Source: Kiloniella majae (lineage in GTDB: Bacteria; Pseudomonadota; Alphaproteobacteria; Kiloniellales; Kiloniellaceae). From it: a DNA stretch of 64,000 nt. Of this stretch, positions 51,462-61,225 are shown piece after piece. How positions within the stretch are numbered: the first letter of the stretch is position 1; the number at the start of each line of letters is the position of its first letter. The translations under genes were made by a program, and so were the position numbers. The notes under the pieces were generated by a model, which worked only from the letters and a program-made list of their open reading frames with translations, was not told the DNA's origin and made no database searches. The stretch lies in the NCBI RefSeq assembly GCF_002118315.1, contig NZ_MTSZ01000006.1:151370-215369 (forward strand), in the 5' to 3' direction.

Positions 51462-53858
51462 ATGATGTCCCGTCAAATTAAACGTAAACTTAAAATCCTT
51501 TTTTTCTGCCTTGCAGGTTTATTTTTCAGTCTAATGCTCTTTGCGACAGGCACGTTCTTTTGGATACGGGGATCTTTGCCGCAATTAACAGGCAACATCC
51601 AGATGGAGAGCTTGCAAGAAAAAGTTGATGTTATTCGGGATGAAAGCGGGTTGGTGACCATTAAGGCCCAAAATGTAACCGATGCCTATAAGGCACTTGG
51701 CTTTGTTCACGCACAGGACAGACTTTGGCAAATGGATTTCATGCGAAGAGCTGGGTCGGGGCGACTATCTGAAGTGGTTGGTGAAGCAACACTTAATATT
51801 GATCGTTTCATGCGAACCTTAGGCTTTCGGAAATTGGTCGAAGAAAACTATGCAAAATTACCACCTAAGTTACAGAGTGCCTTCGTCGCCTATAGCGCAG
51901 GTGTTAACGAGTATATTGACAACCATTCATCAACTCTTTCACCTGAATTTCATCTTTTAAATTATCAACCCGAAAAATGGAAACCGACAGATTCCCTGTT
52001 ATGGGGACGGCTTATGGCTCTTCAGCTTTCGGATAATTTCAATCGTGAGCTCCTGCGCCAAAGACTTTTAAAATACCTTCCCGTAGAGGAGATTGACAGC
52101 TTTTGGCCCCGTGATAACAGTGATCCAGCAATTATCCCCCAGTTTGATCTGTCAAAAGCAACCCGACAAGAAATCTTTGCCGGCGCACACCCCTTGCCTT
52201 GGTCCTTGGCACCGAAGGACGCATCAAATGCATGGGTTGTTTCTGGTGATAAAACAATTACGGGAAAACCAATTCTGGCCAATGATCCTCATCTTGCTTT
52301 GGATGCTCCGGGGCCTTGGTATCTGGTTCGAATAGAAACACCAGATTACACATGGGCCGGGGCTACATCACCGGGTGTTCCTTTTCTGGTCCTAGGACAT
52401 AACAGTCATATTGCCTGGGGCTTTACAACAACGCACAGCGATACGCAGGACTTGTTTATCGAGAAGCTGAACCCCGATAATCCCAAGCAATACCTAACAT
52501 CTGATGGATATAAAGATTTTGAGGTGATCACTGAGACAATTTTAATCAAAGACCAGCCCTCGCAAGAATTTTCAGTTCGAAAATCGCGCCATGGACCAAT
52601 TCTTTCTCCCGTTTTAAATGATGCAGATAATAAAGAAAATGGCCATCTTCTTGCCCTCGCATGGACAGCTTTACGCAAAGACGATCTGACGGCTCTAGCA
52701 CTTTATGACATCAACTTTGCAACAAAAGCTGAAGACTTTACGCGTGCGGTTCAGAACTTCCATTCCCCGCAGCAAACATTGGTTATGGCGGATCGACAAG
52801 GCAATATTCAATTAATGGCGCCGGGGCGCGTTCCCATTCGCAAGCAAGGCGATGGTCGTTATCCTGTTGCTGGTTGGACAGGGCAAAATGACTGGATCGG
52901 TATCATTCCGCAAAAGGACTTACCACAAAGCTTAAATCCCGATGACCAAAAACTTGTTACAGCCAATAATAAGCTTGTCGGTGGTGATTATCCTTACTTG
53001 ATAGCAAAGGACTGGCCCAACTCTTACCGCGCGAGAAGAATACATCAACTGATTGATAAAAATAATAAATTGACCATTGAGGATAATCAGGCAATTCAAA
53101 TGGATACACTTTCGATTGCCGCATTGGAAATTTTAGAAACTTTGCTGGTTACACCTGCAGCTGATCCAGAAAGCGAAACCATAAAACAAAAACTCTCTGA
53201 GTGGGATGGACGGCTTGATTTAAACTCGACGGAGCCAGCGATTTTTTATCATTGGATTTACTGGTTAAACCGGGCAGCTTTTGGAAAACTTCCCACAGAT
53301 GCTCGTTCTTTCCAAACACCAGATATCCTTCGACTACAGAGACGTTTATCTGAAAGCCCTGATTCTTGGTGTCGATATGGCGAAAAACTCGTCAATAATG
53401 AGAACTGTGTCGCCCAGATGACAGAAAGTCTGAGAAGAGTTGCCTCTAATTATGCAAAACTGGATAAAAGCATCTCTTGGGGAGAGTTACATTCAACAAG
53501 TTTTCAACATCAAATTTTTGATAGAATTCCAATTTTAGGTGAGCTATTAAAACTAAAGATCGCGACACCGGGTGGGCATGACACGATTAATCGAGCTAGT
53601 CCGTCCATGAAAAATGGTGATTTATGGCGTTTTCCGAATGTTCACGGGCCTTCTTATCGGGCTGTATATGATCTGAATAATCTTGATAATTCAAGATTCC
53701 TGATCGCAACAGGGCAATCGGGTAACCCACTATCAAAGTTTTACGGTAATTTTCTATTACGTTGGCGCGATGGAAACTATGTGAAGCTGGATGGAACAAA
53801 AACAGAAAAGAATGCTCAACACCTAACGTTGAGCACAAAGAGTATAAACTATAACTAA
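51462..53858 (+). CDS. Penicillin acylase family protein
   Basis: 798 residues from ATG 51462; in-frame codons reach 51366. One N-terminal membrane helix (about 10-32) precedes an Ntn-hydrolase. GFVHAQDRLWQMDFMRRAGSGRLSE opens the alpha part, and Ser255 in KDASNAWVVSG would be the nucleophile exposed by autocleavage. NDPHLALDAPGPWYLVRIE and HSDTQDLFIE follow. The family hydrolyses amide bonds of N-acyl compounds, including acyl-homoserine lactones in some members. It ends 25 bases before the threonine ammonia-lyase gene. Confidence 0.92.
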   Translation: MMSRQIKRKLKILFFCLAGLFFSLMLFATGTFFWIRGSLPQLTGNIQMESLQEKVDVIRDESGLVTIKAQNVTDAYKALGFVHAQDRLWQMDFMRRAGSGRLSEVVGEATLNIDRFMRTLGFRKLVEENYAKLPPKLQSAFVAYSAGVNEYIDNHSSTLSPEFHLLNYQPEKWKPTDSLLWGRLMALQLSDNFNRELLRQRLLKYLPVEEIDSFWPRDNSDPAIIPQFDLSKATRQEIFAGAHPLPWSLAPKDASNAWVVSGDKTITGKPILANDPHLALDAPGPWYLVRIETPDYTWAGATSPGVPFLVLGHNSHIAWGFTTTHSDTQDLFIEKLNPDNPKQYLTSDGYKDFEVITETILIKDQPSQEFSVRKSRHGPILSPVLNDADNKENGHLLALAWTALRKDDLTALALYDINFATKAEDFTRAVQNFHSPQQTLVMADRQGNIQLMAPGRVPIRKQGDGRYPVAGWTGQNDWIGIIPQKDLPQSLNPDDQKLVTANNKLVGGDYPYLIAKDWPNSYRARRIHQLIDKNNKLTIEDNQAIQMDTLSIAALEILETLLVTPAADPESETIKQKLSEWDGRLDLNSTEPAIFYHWIYWLNRAAFGKLPTDARSFQTPDILRLQRRLSESPDSWCRYGEKLVNNENCVAQMTESLRRVASNYAKLDKSISWGELHSTSFQHQIFDRIPILGELLKLKIATPGGHDTINRASPSMKNGDLWRFPNVHGPSYRAVYDLNNLDNSRFLIATGQSGNPLSKFYGNFLLRWRDGNYVKLDGTKTEKNAQHLTLSTKSINYN

Positions 53859-53882
53859 ATAAAAAATATTAGGATTGATAGG

Positions 53883-55103
53883 GTGACAGTAACAATTGAA
53901 GATATTCGCCAAGCGGCAGATGAAATACGCGACGAAGTGGTTAGAACCCCCTTTGTTCATGCAAAGCGGCTTTCTAAAATACTTGGCTGCGAACTCTACC
54001 TTAAACTGGAGAGCCAACAGTTTAGCGGATCGTTTAAAGATCGTGGCGCGCTGTATCGAATTAAGAACCTGACGGATGCACAAAAAGAAAAAGGTGTGAT
54101 TGCCATGTCCGCAGGCAACCATGCACAAGGTGTTGCCTTGCACGCCAATCGTATGGGAATACCAGCCACAATTGTTATGCCGGAAACCGCCCCTTTTAGT
54201 AAAATAGAACGTACGCGTGCTTTAGGTGCCAAAGTTATACTGTCTGGTGAAACCTTGGACGATTCCCGCAAAGTGGTTGATGAAATCGTCGCAAAAGACG
54301 GCCTGACCTTTGTTCATCCTTATGATGACGAGCATGTTATTGCCGGTCAGGGAACAATTGGTCTGGAAATGTTGGAAGAACAACCTGACCTGGACGCCAT
54401 TATTGTTCCTATTGGCGGCGGTGGTATCTTGTCCGGTATCTCGCTGGCAGCAAATGCAATTAATCCAGATATAAAACTCTATGGTGTTGAAGCAAACCTC
54501 TTCCCCTCTATGTCTCAGGCAATAAAGCATCAACCTGCGACATCCGGCGGATCGACAATGGCTGATGGTATTGCCGTTAAAGAACCCGGCGTCATTACCC
54601 GCGAGATCATAGATCAACTTGTCGAAGAAATCTTTCTTGTCGATGAAAGTCAAATTGAAACAGCTATCCTTACCCTTGTTGAAGAACAAAAAGTTGTTTC
54701 TGAAGGTGCTGGTGCCACAGGTGTTGCCGCTATTCTGAATAATCCTGAACAGTTTAAAGGCAAAAAGATTGCGACAGTTATATGTGGTGGCAATATTGAT
54801 GCCCGTATGTTGTCTGGTTTGTTGATGCGTGGCCTGATGCGAGATGGTCGTCTTGTGCGTATTAGAACCGAAATGGTTGATCAACCCGGCTTGTTAGCAA
54901 AGATCTCAAGCGAAATCGGCAAAGCTCGCGGGAATATTATTGATGTGATGCATCAAAGGCATTTTTATGATGTGCCTGCAAAAATGGTCGAAATTGATTT
55001 TATCATTGAGACCCGTGATAGCGAACATGTCGATGAGATTGTTGAACGCCTGCAAGAAATGGGTATTACAACGAGAATTTTATCATCCAGATCAACAGAT
55101 TAA
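53883..55103 (+). CDS. ilvA: Threonine ammonia-lyase
   Basis: 406 residues started at GTG 53883. The PLP lysine lies in SGSFKDRGALYRI (about 52-62), the Gly loop is IGGGGILSGISLAANAIN, and an ACT-like regulatory domain occupies about 328-400 (MVDQPGLLAKISSEIGKA). A single ACT domain and the length place it with short TdcB/IlvA-like enzymes of alphaproteobacteria. It deaminates threonine to 2-oxobutanoate, the first step to isoleucine, or serves catabolism. A Rho-independent terminator follows. Confidence 0.92.
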   Translation: MTVTIEDIRQAADEIRDEVVRTPFVHAKRLSKILGCELYLKLESQQFSGSFKDRGALYRIKNLTDAQKEKGVIAMSAGNHAQGVALHANRMGIPATIVMPETAPFSKIERTRALGAKVILSGETLDDSRKVVDEIVAKDGLTFVHPYDDEHVIAGQGTIGLEMLEEQPDLDAIIVPIGGGGILSGISLAANAINPDIKLYGVEANLFPSMSQAIKHQPATSGGSTMADGIAVKEPGVITREIIDQLVEEIFLVDESQIETAILTLVEEQKVVSEGAGATGVAAILNNPEQFKGKKIATVICGGNIDARMLSGLLMRGLMRDGRLVRIRTEMVDQPGLLAKISSEIGKARGNIIDVMHQRHFYDVPAKMVEIDFIIETRDSEHVDEIVERLQEMGITTRILSSRSTD

Positions 55104-55125
55104 GTTGTTTTTCTGATTTAAACTC

Positions 55126-55148
55126 AAAGGGGCTTTTTAGTCCCTTTT
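55126..55148 (+). terminator. Terminator of ilvA
   Basis: AAAGGGGCT (55126-55134) pairs with AGTCCCTTT (55139-55147), with one G-U pair, around a TTTT loop and is followed by T-rich sequence. Confidence 0.8.
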
Positions 55149-55209
55149 ATTTATCAGTATCTTGTCAGTAATCAAACGGTATCATTCCATTTTTTGAAAG
55201 GTACCCGTT

Positions 55210-55509
55210 ATGAAAAATCATTTCTGCAAAACCATCGTATTCCCGCTATTCTTGACTTTATCTATATTCAATTGGCCAGTGCTTGCTTCTGAGCCAAGTT
55301 TTAAAAATGTTCCTTGTTCTGCTTTTGGTGATGAAGATGATTTGATGACTTTTGCCTTTTGGCTGGATGGTTATCTAACGGGAACACAGCAAAAGCCAAT
55401 TTTTGATCAGGAAGCGATCGAACCACTTTTGGAGGCAACTTTAACGTCTTGTCAAAGTAATCCTGAAAAGGCAGTGTTTCAAATCGTTAGCGAATTAAAA
55501 TCACCATAA
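55210..55509 (+). CDS. HdeA/HdeB-like periplasmic protein
   Basis: 99 residues. An N-terminal signal peptide ends near residue 27 (VLA-SEPS). The mature part has two Cys, in NVPCSAFG and TSCQSNPEKAV, with a WLDGYLTG element between them, the arrangement of HdeA/HdeB acid-stress chaperones. It would be periplasmic with one disulfide. It precedes the trans-sulfuration gene by 13 bases and may share its transcript. Confidence 0.72.
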   Translation: MKNHFCKTIVFPLFLTLSIFNWPVLASEPSFKNVPCSAFGDEDDLMTFAFWLDGYLTGTQQKPIFDQEAIEPLLEATLTSCQSNPEKAVFQIVSELKSP

Positions 55510-55522
55510 GCGAAACTTCATA

Positions 55523-56707
55523 ATGTCTGATAGCCCCAGAAGGTCTGCAAAACGACCCAATAGACTGTCTTTTGCAACACGAACAATTCATGCAGGCCAA
55601 GAACCTGATCCGAGCACAGGGGCTATCATGCAACCAATTTATGCCACCTCTACTTATGTGCAGGATGGTTTGGGCGTTAATAAGGGGTACATGTACAGCC
55701 GCACGGAAAATCCGACACGTCAGGCTTATGAACGCTGTATAGCTGACTTGGAAAGCGGTCATCTGGGGCTTGCTTTTGCATCAGGTTTGGCCGCTATAAG
55801 CACTGCACTGGATCTGTTGGATAGTGGCTCTCATGTTATTGCCATGCATGATCTCTATGGAGGAACCCATCGTTTGTTTCGCGATGTGCGCCCTCGTTCT
55901 GCAGGTTTGGATATTAATTTTGTTGATTTAACTTCAGTCGATGCCTTGAAAGCGGCTTTGAAGCCGGAAACCAAAATGATCTGGATAGAGACGCCGACCA
56001 ACCCTCTTCTTCAACTCGTCGACCTTCAGGCTGTGGCATCTATTGCAAAACGGCACGGTATAATAACCGTCTGTGATAATACCTTCTGCTCCCCTTGGGT
56101 ACAGCGACCTCTGGAGTTGGGGATTGATATGGTTATGCATTCAGCAACCAAGTATCTGAACGGTCACTCCGACATGATTGGGGGTATACTTGTTGTCGGT
56201 GAAAACCCCGAACTCTGTGAAAAAATTAAATATTTGCAAAATGCGTTGGGGGCTATTCAGGGGCCTTTTGATTCTTTCCTCGCGCTCAGAGGTTTAAAGA
56301 CTTTGGCACTTCGGATGGAACGTCATTGTCACAATGCACTTGAAATCGCGAGTTTTTTGGAAAAACAGGACCAAGTAGAAAAGGTGTGGTACCCCGGGTT
56401 ATCAAGCCATCCCCAATATGATCTCTGTAAACAGCAAATGAAGTCTGGCGGAGGCATTGTAACATTCACACTCAAAGGCGGGTTGGAAGAGAGTAAGCGT
56501 TTCCTGGAACGAGTTGAACTCTTTGCCCTCGCCGTTAGTTTGGGCGGTGTAGAAAGCCTAGTTGAACACCCTGCATCAATGACCCATGCCGCCGTTTCCC
56601 CTAAACATAGAGAGGCGATTGGTATCACCGATAACTTGATCAGGTTATCAGTTGGCGTTGAGGATATAAATGATTTGGTTGATGATTTAAATTACGCACT
56701 TAATTGA
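55523..56707 (+). CDS. Cystathionine beta-lyase/gamma-synthase family enzyme
   Basis: 394 residues. PIYATSTYVQDGLGVNKGYM and YSRTENPTRQAYERCIADLE open the fold; the PLP lysine is in MHSATKYLNGHSDMIGG, and SLGGVESLVEHPASMTHA is the family C-terminal signature. These enzymes interconvert cystathionine, cysteine and homocysteine; MetB, MetC and cystathionine gamma-lyase cannot be told apart from sequence by eye. It complements metY elsewhere in the window, but no riboswitch is seen here. Confidence 0.92.
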   Translation: MSDSPRRSAKRPNRLSFATRTIHAGQEPDPSTGAIMQPIYATSTYVQDGLGVNKGYMYSRTENPTRQAYERCIADLESGHLGLAFASGLAAISTALDLLDSGSHVIAMHDLYGGTHRLFRDVRPRSAGLDINFVDLTSVDALKAALKPETKMIWIETPTNPLLQLVDLQAVASIAKRHGIITVCDNTFCSPWVQRPLELGIDMVMHSATKYLNGHSDMIGGILVVGENPELCEKIKYLQNALGAIQGPFDSFLALRGLKTLALRMERHCHNALEIASFLEKQDQVEKVWYPGLSSHPQYDLCKQQMKSGGGIVTFTLKGGLEESKRFLERVELFALAVSLGGVESLVEHPASMTHAAVSPKHREAIGITDNLIRLSVGVEDINDLVDDLNYALN

Positions 56708-56743
56708 TTAAATATAGTATCTTATCAGATAGTTTTAATATTT

Positions 56744-57223
56744 TTATTCAATATGAACACCGCGGTATTTACCGCGGAAATACAGTAAGGGATCACCTTC
56801 ATTCTGTATTAATGTTTCTTCTACCTTGCCAACAACAATAATATGATCACCTGCATCGTATTGTGCATGCATTGAACAGTCCAGATTAGCCAGACAGCCT
56901 TCCAAAATTGGTACACCAGTTTGAAGGGTTCGTGTTTTTACGCCCTCCCATCGTTCTTCAGAAAAAGCAAAGCGATCCGAGATATCTTTTTGCTTATCAG
57001 TCAGCACGTTGATAGCAAAGGCATCAGCCTCATTAAAAGCTGGCAGGCAGTTTGATCTCTTATCAATACAGAACAACACCAACGGCGGTTCCAATGATAC
57101 AGAAGAAAATGAGTTCGCGGTCAACCCGTGAGGTATGCCCGATTTATCCCGGGTTGTGACAACGGTCACACCCGTAGCAAAATTCCCCAAAACTTTGCGA
57201 AACTCATTAGAGTTAAAAGCCAT
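56744..57223 (-). CDS. Flavin reductase family protein
   Basis: 159 residues from ATG 57223; the frame runs further upstream without coding character. It has the HpaC/flavin reductase split-barrel pattern: FRKVLGNFATGVTVVTTRDK, GLTANSFSSVSLEPPLVLFC, and DHIIVVGKVEETLI. Such proteins supply reduced FMN or FAD to a two-component monooxygenase. No monooxygenase gene is adjacent. It converges with the trans-sulfuration gene. Confidence 0.9.
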   Translation of the reverse strand: MAFNSNEFRKVLGNFATGVTVVTTRDKSGIPHGLTANSFSSVSLEPPLVLFCIDKRSNCLPAFNEADAFAINVLTDKQKDISDRFAFSEERWEGVKTRTLQTGVPILEGCLANLDCSMHAQYDAGDHIIVVGKVEETLIQNEGDPLLYFRGKYRGVHIE

Positions 57224-57502
57224 TACCGAGTACTCTATTCTTAATTTATTCTGTATTCTCTGCCTTGATAGGCGCAACGGCACCCTACAAATAAAGTAAT
57301 ACTGAAAACAACTGAATTTTTGTGCCGTAGTAAATATTCCCCACAAAAATACTAAAGTATTCTGAAAGCGACCTCTTTTTCTAAGATGATTTTGCTAATC
57401 TCGCCAAAAATCTTTGGTAAGATGTGTCGTGCTTGTACCTCTATCAAAAAGCAGATATGTGAACTCGCTTATGTGTTTATAAGTGTTGTGAGTTCAAAGG
57501 CT

Positions 57503-58420
57503 ATGTCTCGTATTCAAGCTAACCTTATATTGTTAGTCGCCGCTGCAATCTGGGGATCAACATTTGTTGTCCAGCATGTGTCGATGGATGTAATTGGCCC
57601 AATGAGCTTCACCTCGACACGGTTTTTTCTTGGATTTCTTGTTGTCCTTCCTCTGGCCCTAAGAGAATGGAAAAAGAAGAAAGATGTGGAGAAAGAAATA
57701 CCCTTTCTCGTCGTTACAAGAAAAGACCTAGCCTTAATGTGTTTGATTGGTGTCATCCTGTTCACGGCGACGATTATCCAGCAATACGGTATTATTCATA
57801 CAAGTGTTACCAACGCCGGCTTTCTAACGGCTCTTTATGTTCCTATGGTTCCCTTGCTTGGCCTTATTATCTTTCGCAAGCGACCCCATTGGATTACATG
57901 GGTAGCAATTTCGTGCTCCTTTGCAGGCACGACACTTATAAGCGGCGTTGATGCAAATTTGCAATTGGGATACGGCGATGCCCTTATTCTGACATCTACC
58001 ATTTTCTGGGGGTTGCATGTTCTCTTGGTTGGATTGGTTGCCGCGCGTACTTCAATGCCGTTAACCCTTGCCGCAATTCAGTTTTTCATTTCAGCAATAA
58101 TTGCGGCCGTCTTCGCTATTGCAATGGAAACCTTAACGCTAGAGATACTTAAGGCTGCCTTTTGGTTTATTGCTTATGCTGGTGTTTTATCTGTTGGCAT
58201 TGCCTTTACGCTTCAAGTTGTTGGTCAGGCCCATACGCAGCCGGCTGATGCCGCTTTGATACTAAGCATGGAAACAGTTTTTGCAGCCATTGCCGGGGCA
58301 TTTATACTTGGTGAGAGACTAGAAATTAACGGTATGATTGGGTGTGCTCTTATATTGAGTGCTATCTTAATGGTTGAAGTTTTACCAATGCTTATTCGGA
58401 AACGCAGACGTTTTAGCTAA
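57503..58420 (+). CDS. EamA/DMT family transporter
   Basis: 305 residues from ATG 57503, where the first membrane helix starts (MSRIQANLILLVAAAIWGST); upstream in-frame sequence is unlikely. Ten membrane segments form two EamA repeats (about 5-140 and 155-290), the second ending in LGERLEINGMIGCALILSA. DMT transporters mainly export metabolites such as amino acids or drugs; the substrate is unknown. It is monocistronic. Confidence 0.88.
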   Translation: MSRIQANLILLVAAAIWGSTFVVQHVSMDVIGPMSFTSTRFFLGFLVVLPLALREWKKKKDVEKEIPFLVVTRKDLALMCLIGVILFTATIIQQYGIIHTSVTNAGFLTALYVPMVPLLGLIIFRKRPHWITWVAISCSFAGTTLISGVDANLQLGYGDALILTSTIFWGLHVLLVGLVAARTSMPLTLAAIQFFISAIIAAVFAIAMETLTLEILKAAFWFIAYAGVLSVGIAFTLQVVGQAHTQPADAALILSMETVFAAIAGAFILGERLEINGMIGCALILSAILMVEVLPMLIRKRRRFS

Positions 58421-58544
58421 GATCAAAGTATTCATATAAAATTTGAAGATTATTTAACTAGTTTTTACAGATAATTACGACTTGTTAACCTTATTCCGTG
58501 ATGATGCGAGATATAGAGTTTTAATCAGGAATCGAACTTCTGTC

Positions 58545-59408
58545 ATGACAGTTATTGTAGGTCTCATCGTAGTATGTGCGTGTGTTGTCGGTGGATATAT
58601 GGCCGGTGGCGGACACATGGGTGTCCTTTGGCAACCATTTGAATTTGTTATTATTCTTGGCGCTGGCATAGGGGCGACGGTTTGTGCAAACTCAAAAGCC
58701 ACTCTAAAAGGAATTGGTTCTGCTTTTGGTCGTATGATCAAGGGACCAGCATATAAAAAAGAAGATTTTTTGGAACTTCTTTGTTTGCAGTATCAGATAT
58801 ACAAACTAGCAAAAACCAAAGGGATGCTGGCACTTGAGCAACATGTGGAAAATCCCGAAGAGTCTGCTCTCTTTTCGCAATTTCCAAAATTTCATGGCGA
58901 CCATCATGCCGTTGCTTTTGTATGCGACTATCTTCGCTTAATGAGTTTGGGTGCTGACAATCCTCATGAAATAGAAGGATTGATGGATCAAGAACTGGAA
59001 GTACACCATTTGGAAGATGCAAATGTTGGTGGCGCCTTGGCTGGATTGGGCGATGGTCTTCCAGCCCTTGGAATCGTGGCAGCGGTGCTTGGAGTTATTC
59101 ATACAATGGGTTCTATTAGTGAGCCGCCTGAAATTCTTGGTAAGCTTATTGGTGCCGCGCTTGTGGGAACATTTTCAGGTATTCTTGCGGCTTATGGTTT
59201 TGTATCGCCGATGGCTTCTGCCTTTACAAAAGTTGCCGAAGAAGATTCCAGATATTACGAGTGTCTGAAAGCTGGATTGCTTGCACATATGGCTGGTAAT
59301 GCCCCAACCGTTTCTGTTGAGTACGCTCGAAAAACACTTATGTCTCACGTAAGGCCAAGTTTTTATGAAGTTGAAGAAGCGGCAAATGAACTTCCCGCAC
59401 CAGGTTAG
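58545..59408 (+). CDS. motA: Flagellar motor stator protein MotA
   Basis: 287 residues from ATG 58545; the frame extends to TTG 58482 but the family starts here with MTVIVGLIVVCACVVGGYMA. HMGVLWQPFEFVIILGAGIG is the first membrane region and VGGALAGLGDGLPALGIVAAVLGVI the channel-lining segment, with a cytoplasmic loop between. MotA and MotB form the proton-driven stator that turns the flagellar rotor. motB follows after 77 bases. Confidence 0.95.
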   Translation: MTVIVGLIVVCACVVGGYMAGGGHMGVLWQPFEFVIILGAGIGATVCANSKATLKGIGSAFGRMIKGPAYKKEDFLELLCLQYQIYKLAKTKGMLALEQHVENPEESALFSQFPKFHGDHHAVAFVCDYLRLMSLGADNPHEIEGLMDQELEVHHLEDANVGGALAGLGDGLPALGIVAAVLGVIHTMGSISEPPEILGKLIGAALVGTFSGILAAYGFVSPMASAFTKVAEEDSRYYECLKAGLLAHMAGNAPTVSVEYARKTLMSHVRPSFYEVEEAANELPAPG

Positions 59409-59485
59409 AAGCTTTGATCAAAGTTCATAATTTCACCTAAATTTTCATATATCACATTTAAAGCTAGTTAATCCGGAAAAGAAGA

Positions 59486-60451
59486 ATGGCTGAGGAACCT
59501 CAAGGCGTAGTCATCATAAAAAAAGTCAAGAAGGGCGGCCACGGCGGACATCACGGTGGAGCCTGGAAAGTTGCTTACGCTGATTTTGTGACTGCGATGA
59601 TGGCCTTTTTTCTTCTTCTCTGGCTATTAAATGCGACGACTGAAGAACAAAAAACGGGCATCGCAGATTATTTTGCCCCCTCTTCCAATATTTCTAAATC
59701 GACAAGTGGTTCTGATGGGCTATTAGGGGGACAGTCTATTTCCGCAGATGGCGCTTTGGTTTCGGAGTTTTCGAGCATTGGCGTACAAATGCAGTTACCT
59801 CCAGAAGAAGAGAGTGATGAGGTTGATCCCAATGCTGAGAAAGATCCTTTAAAAGGTGACGGTAAAGCAGACGAGGAGCAGCTGGAAGAATTTCGTCGTG
59901 AACAAGAACAAAAACAGTTTGAAGAAACCGCTGTGGCCTTAAAGACTGCCATTGCTGATAATCCTGATCTTGCTGGATTAGAAGAAAACCTTCTTATTGA
60001 TAAGACGCCAGACGGCCTCAGAATTCAACTGGTTGATCAAAATGGTACCTCCATGTTCCCGAGCGGTGCTTCGAACATGCTTGATCACACAGAGAAGCTT
60101 TTGGGGTTGGTTGCAGATGCGATCAAGGATATTGACCAGCAGATTGCGATCAAAGGGCATACGGATGCAACACCTTACAAAACGGCAAATGGCTATACAA
60201 ACTGGGAACTTTCTTCTGAAAGAGCAAATGCCAGTCGACGTGCCTTAATCAATGCTGGTTTAACTACAGATCGCGTTGCATCTGTCGAAGGTTTGGCCGC
60301 AACCGAGCCTTTTGATAAAGAAAATCCGACCGCAGAAATAAACAGGCGTATATCGATCATCCTGTTAAAAGATAACGATGACGTTATGAAGAAAAAGATG
60401 AACCAAGGAAAATCCATTGATGTTAATAGCATCACATCTGACCCAACCTAA
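59486..60451 (+). CDS. motB: Flagellar motor stator protein MotB
   Basis: 321 residues. A basic N-terminus (KKVKKGGHGGHHGG) precedes the membrane helix WKVAYADFVTAMMAFFLLLW, with the proton-carrying Asp33. An acidic linker of about 70 residues is followed by an OmpA-like peptidoglycan-binding domain (about 165-305; IAIKGHTDATPY, NWELSSERANASRRALI). It anchors the stator to the cell wall. Short CCTAA repeats surround the stop codon. It lies downstream of motA. Confidence 0.95.
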   Translation: MAEEPQGVVIIKKVKKGGHGGHHGGAWKVAYADFVTAMMAFFLLLWLLNATTEEQKTGIADYFAPSSNISKSTSGSDGLLGGQSISADGALVSEFSSIGVQMQLPPEEESDEVDPNAEKDPLKGDGKADEEQLEEFRREQEQKQFEETAVALKTAIADNPDLAGLEENLLIDKTPDGLRIQLVDQNGTSMFPSGASNMLDHTEKLLGLVADAIKDIDQQIAIKGHTDATPYKTANGYTNWELSSERANASRRALINAGLTTDRVASVEGLAATEPFDKENPTAEINRRISIILLKDNDDVMKKKMNQGKSIDVNSITSDPT

Positions 60452-60547
60452 CCTAACCCAAGCTAGAAAGATACTCCAGGATAGAGTGAGGGAAAATCCT
60501 GTTGGGTAAATCTTGTATTATATCCGTGCTACCCTTATCTATACTGG

Positions 60548-61054
60548 ATGACTGATACACAAGCTGTTGGCTTTAATAAAGTAGCACAAAAATTACGATT
60601 TGGTATTAGACCTTCTGATACAAGAGGAGTTCCCTTTGATCGAAGTTTTGCCTATATCATTGATTTTATTATTCTTGCCGTCTTGGGACTTATTGCCGGG
60701 TTTATTGCTTTTATCCTGACAATCCTCTCTTTTGGAATTCTCTCGCCTTTGCTGGCTTTATTATCCTTTCTCCCTCTGCTCTATCACAGCTATTTCTTGT
60801 CACAACAAGGAGCCACGCCGGGCATGAATGCCATGGGGATCAAGATGGTCACTATGGATGGAAAACCAGTAACCTTGGTTCACGCTCTGCTCACCACAAT
60901 TATTTTCTATCTGACGGTCCCTGCAACAAGCTTTCTGATTTTACTCGTCGTCTTTTTCAACGACGAAAAAAGAACGCTGCACGATTTGTTAACCAATACA
61001 ATTGTTGTTAATGATGAAATTCCAGAAGCAACAATTGATGAGATTCTCAGATAA
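60548..61054 (+). CDS. RDD family membrane protein
   Basis: 168 residues. The RDD pattern shows as DTRGVPFDRSFAYIIDFIIL (with R and D), two further helices, then GATPGMNAMGIKMVTMDGKPV and the C-terminal DEKRTLHDLLTNTIVV block. RDD proteins have three membrane segments and no settled function; some are transport-linked. It lies between motB and the PAP2 gene and before bpt, its frequent neighbour in alphaproteobacteria. Confidence 0.9.
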   Translation: MTDTQAVGFNKVAQKLRFGIRPSDTRGVPFDRSFAYIIDFIILAVLGLIAGFIAFILTILSFGILSPLLALLSFLPLLYHSYFLSQQGATPGMNAMGIKMVTMDGKPVTLVHALLTTIIFYLTVPATSFLILLVVFFNDEKRTLHDLLTNTIVVNDEIPEATIDEILR

Positions 61055-61225
61055 TTGGGGGGCATTCCTCATTTATTACCTGTAAAGATCAGTACGTTCC
61101 TACCTCTCCATAATTTAGCCTTATTAGCGCTTAATAAATCTGTCACCTTTTCATCTGGTCTTATCGGGTTTTTCTCGGTAATAAAGACGTGGAATTTGTA
61201 TCAGATTATTATTGAGAAAAACAAA

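Noticed and set aside
54222..54884. 220-codon open frame on the minus strand
   Set aside because: It is antisense to the threonine ammonia-lyase gene, and its Asn/His/Cys-rich translation is the usual shadow composition.
61055..61225. 57 extra in-frame codons before the PAP2 ATG
   Set aside because: They start one base after the RDD stop but have no ribosome site, and the family-like protein starts at 61226. Treated as leader.
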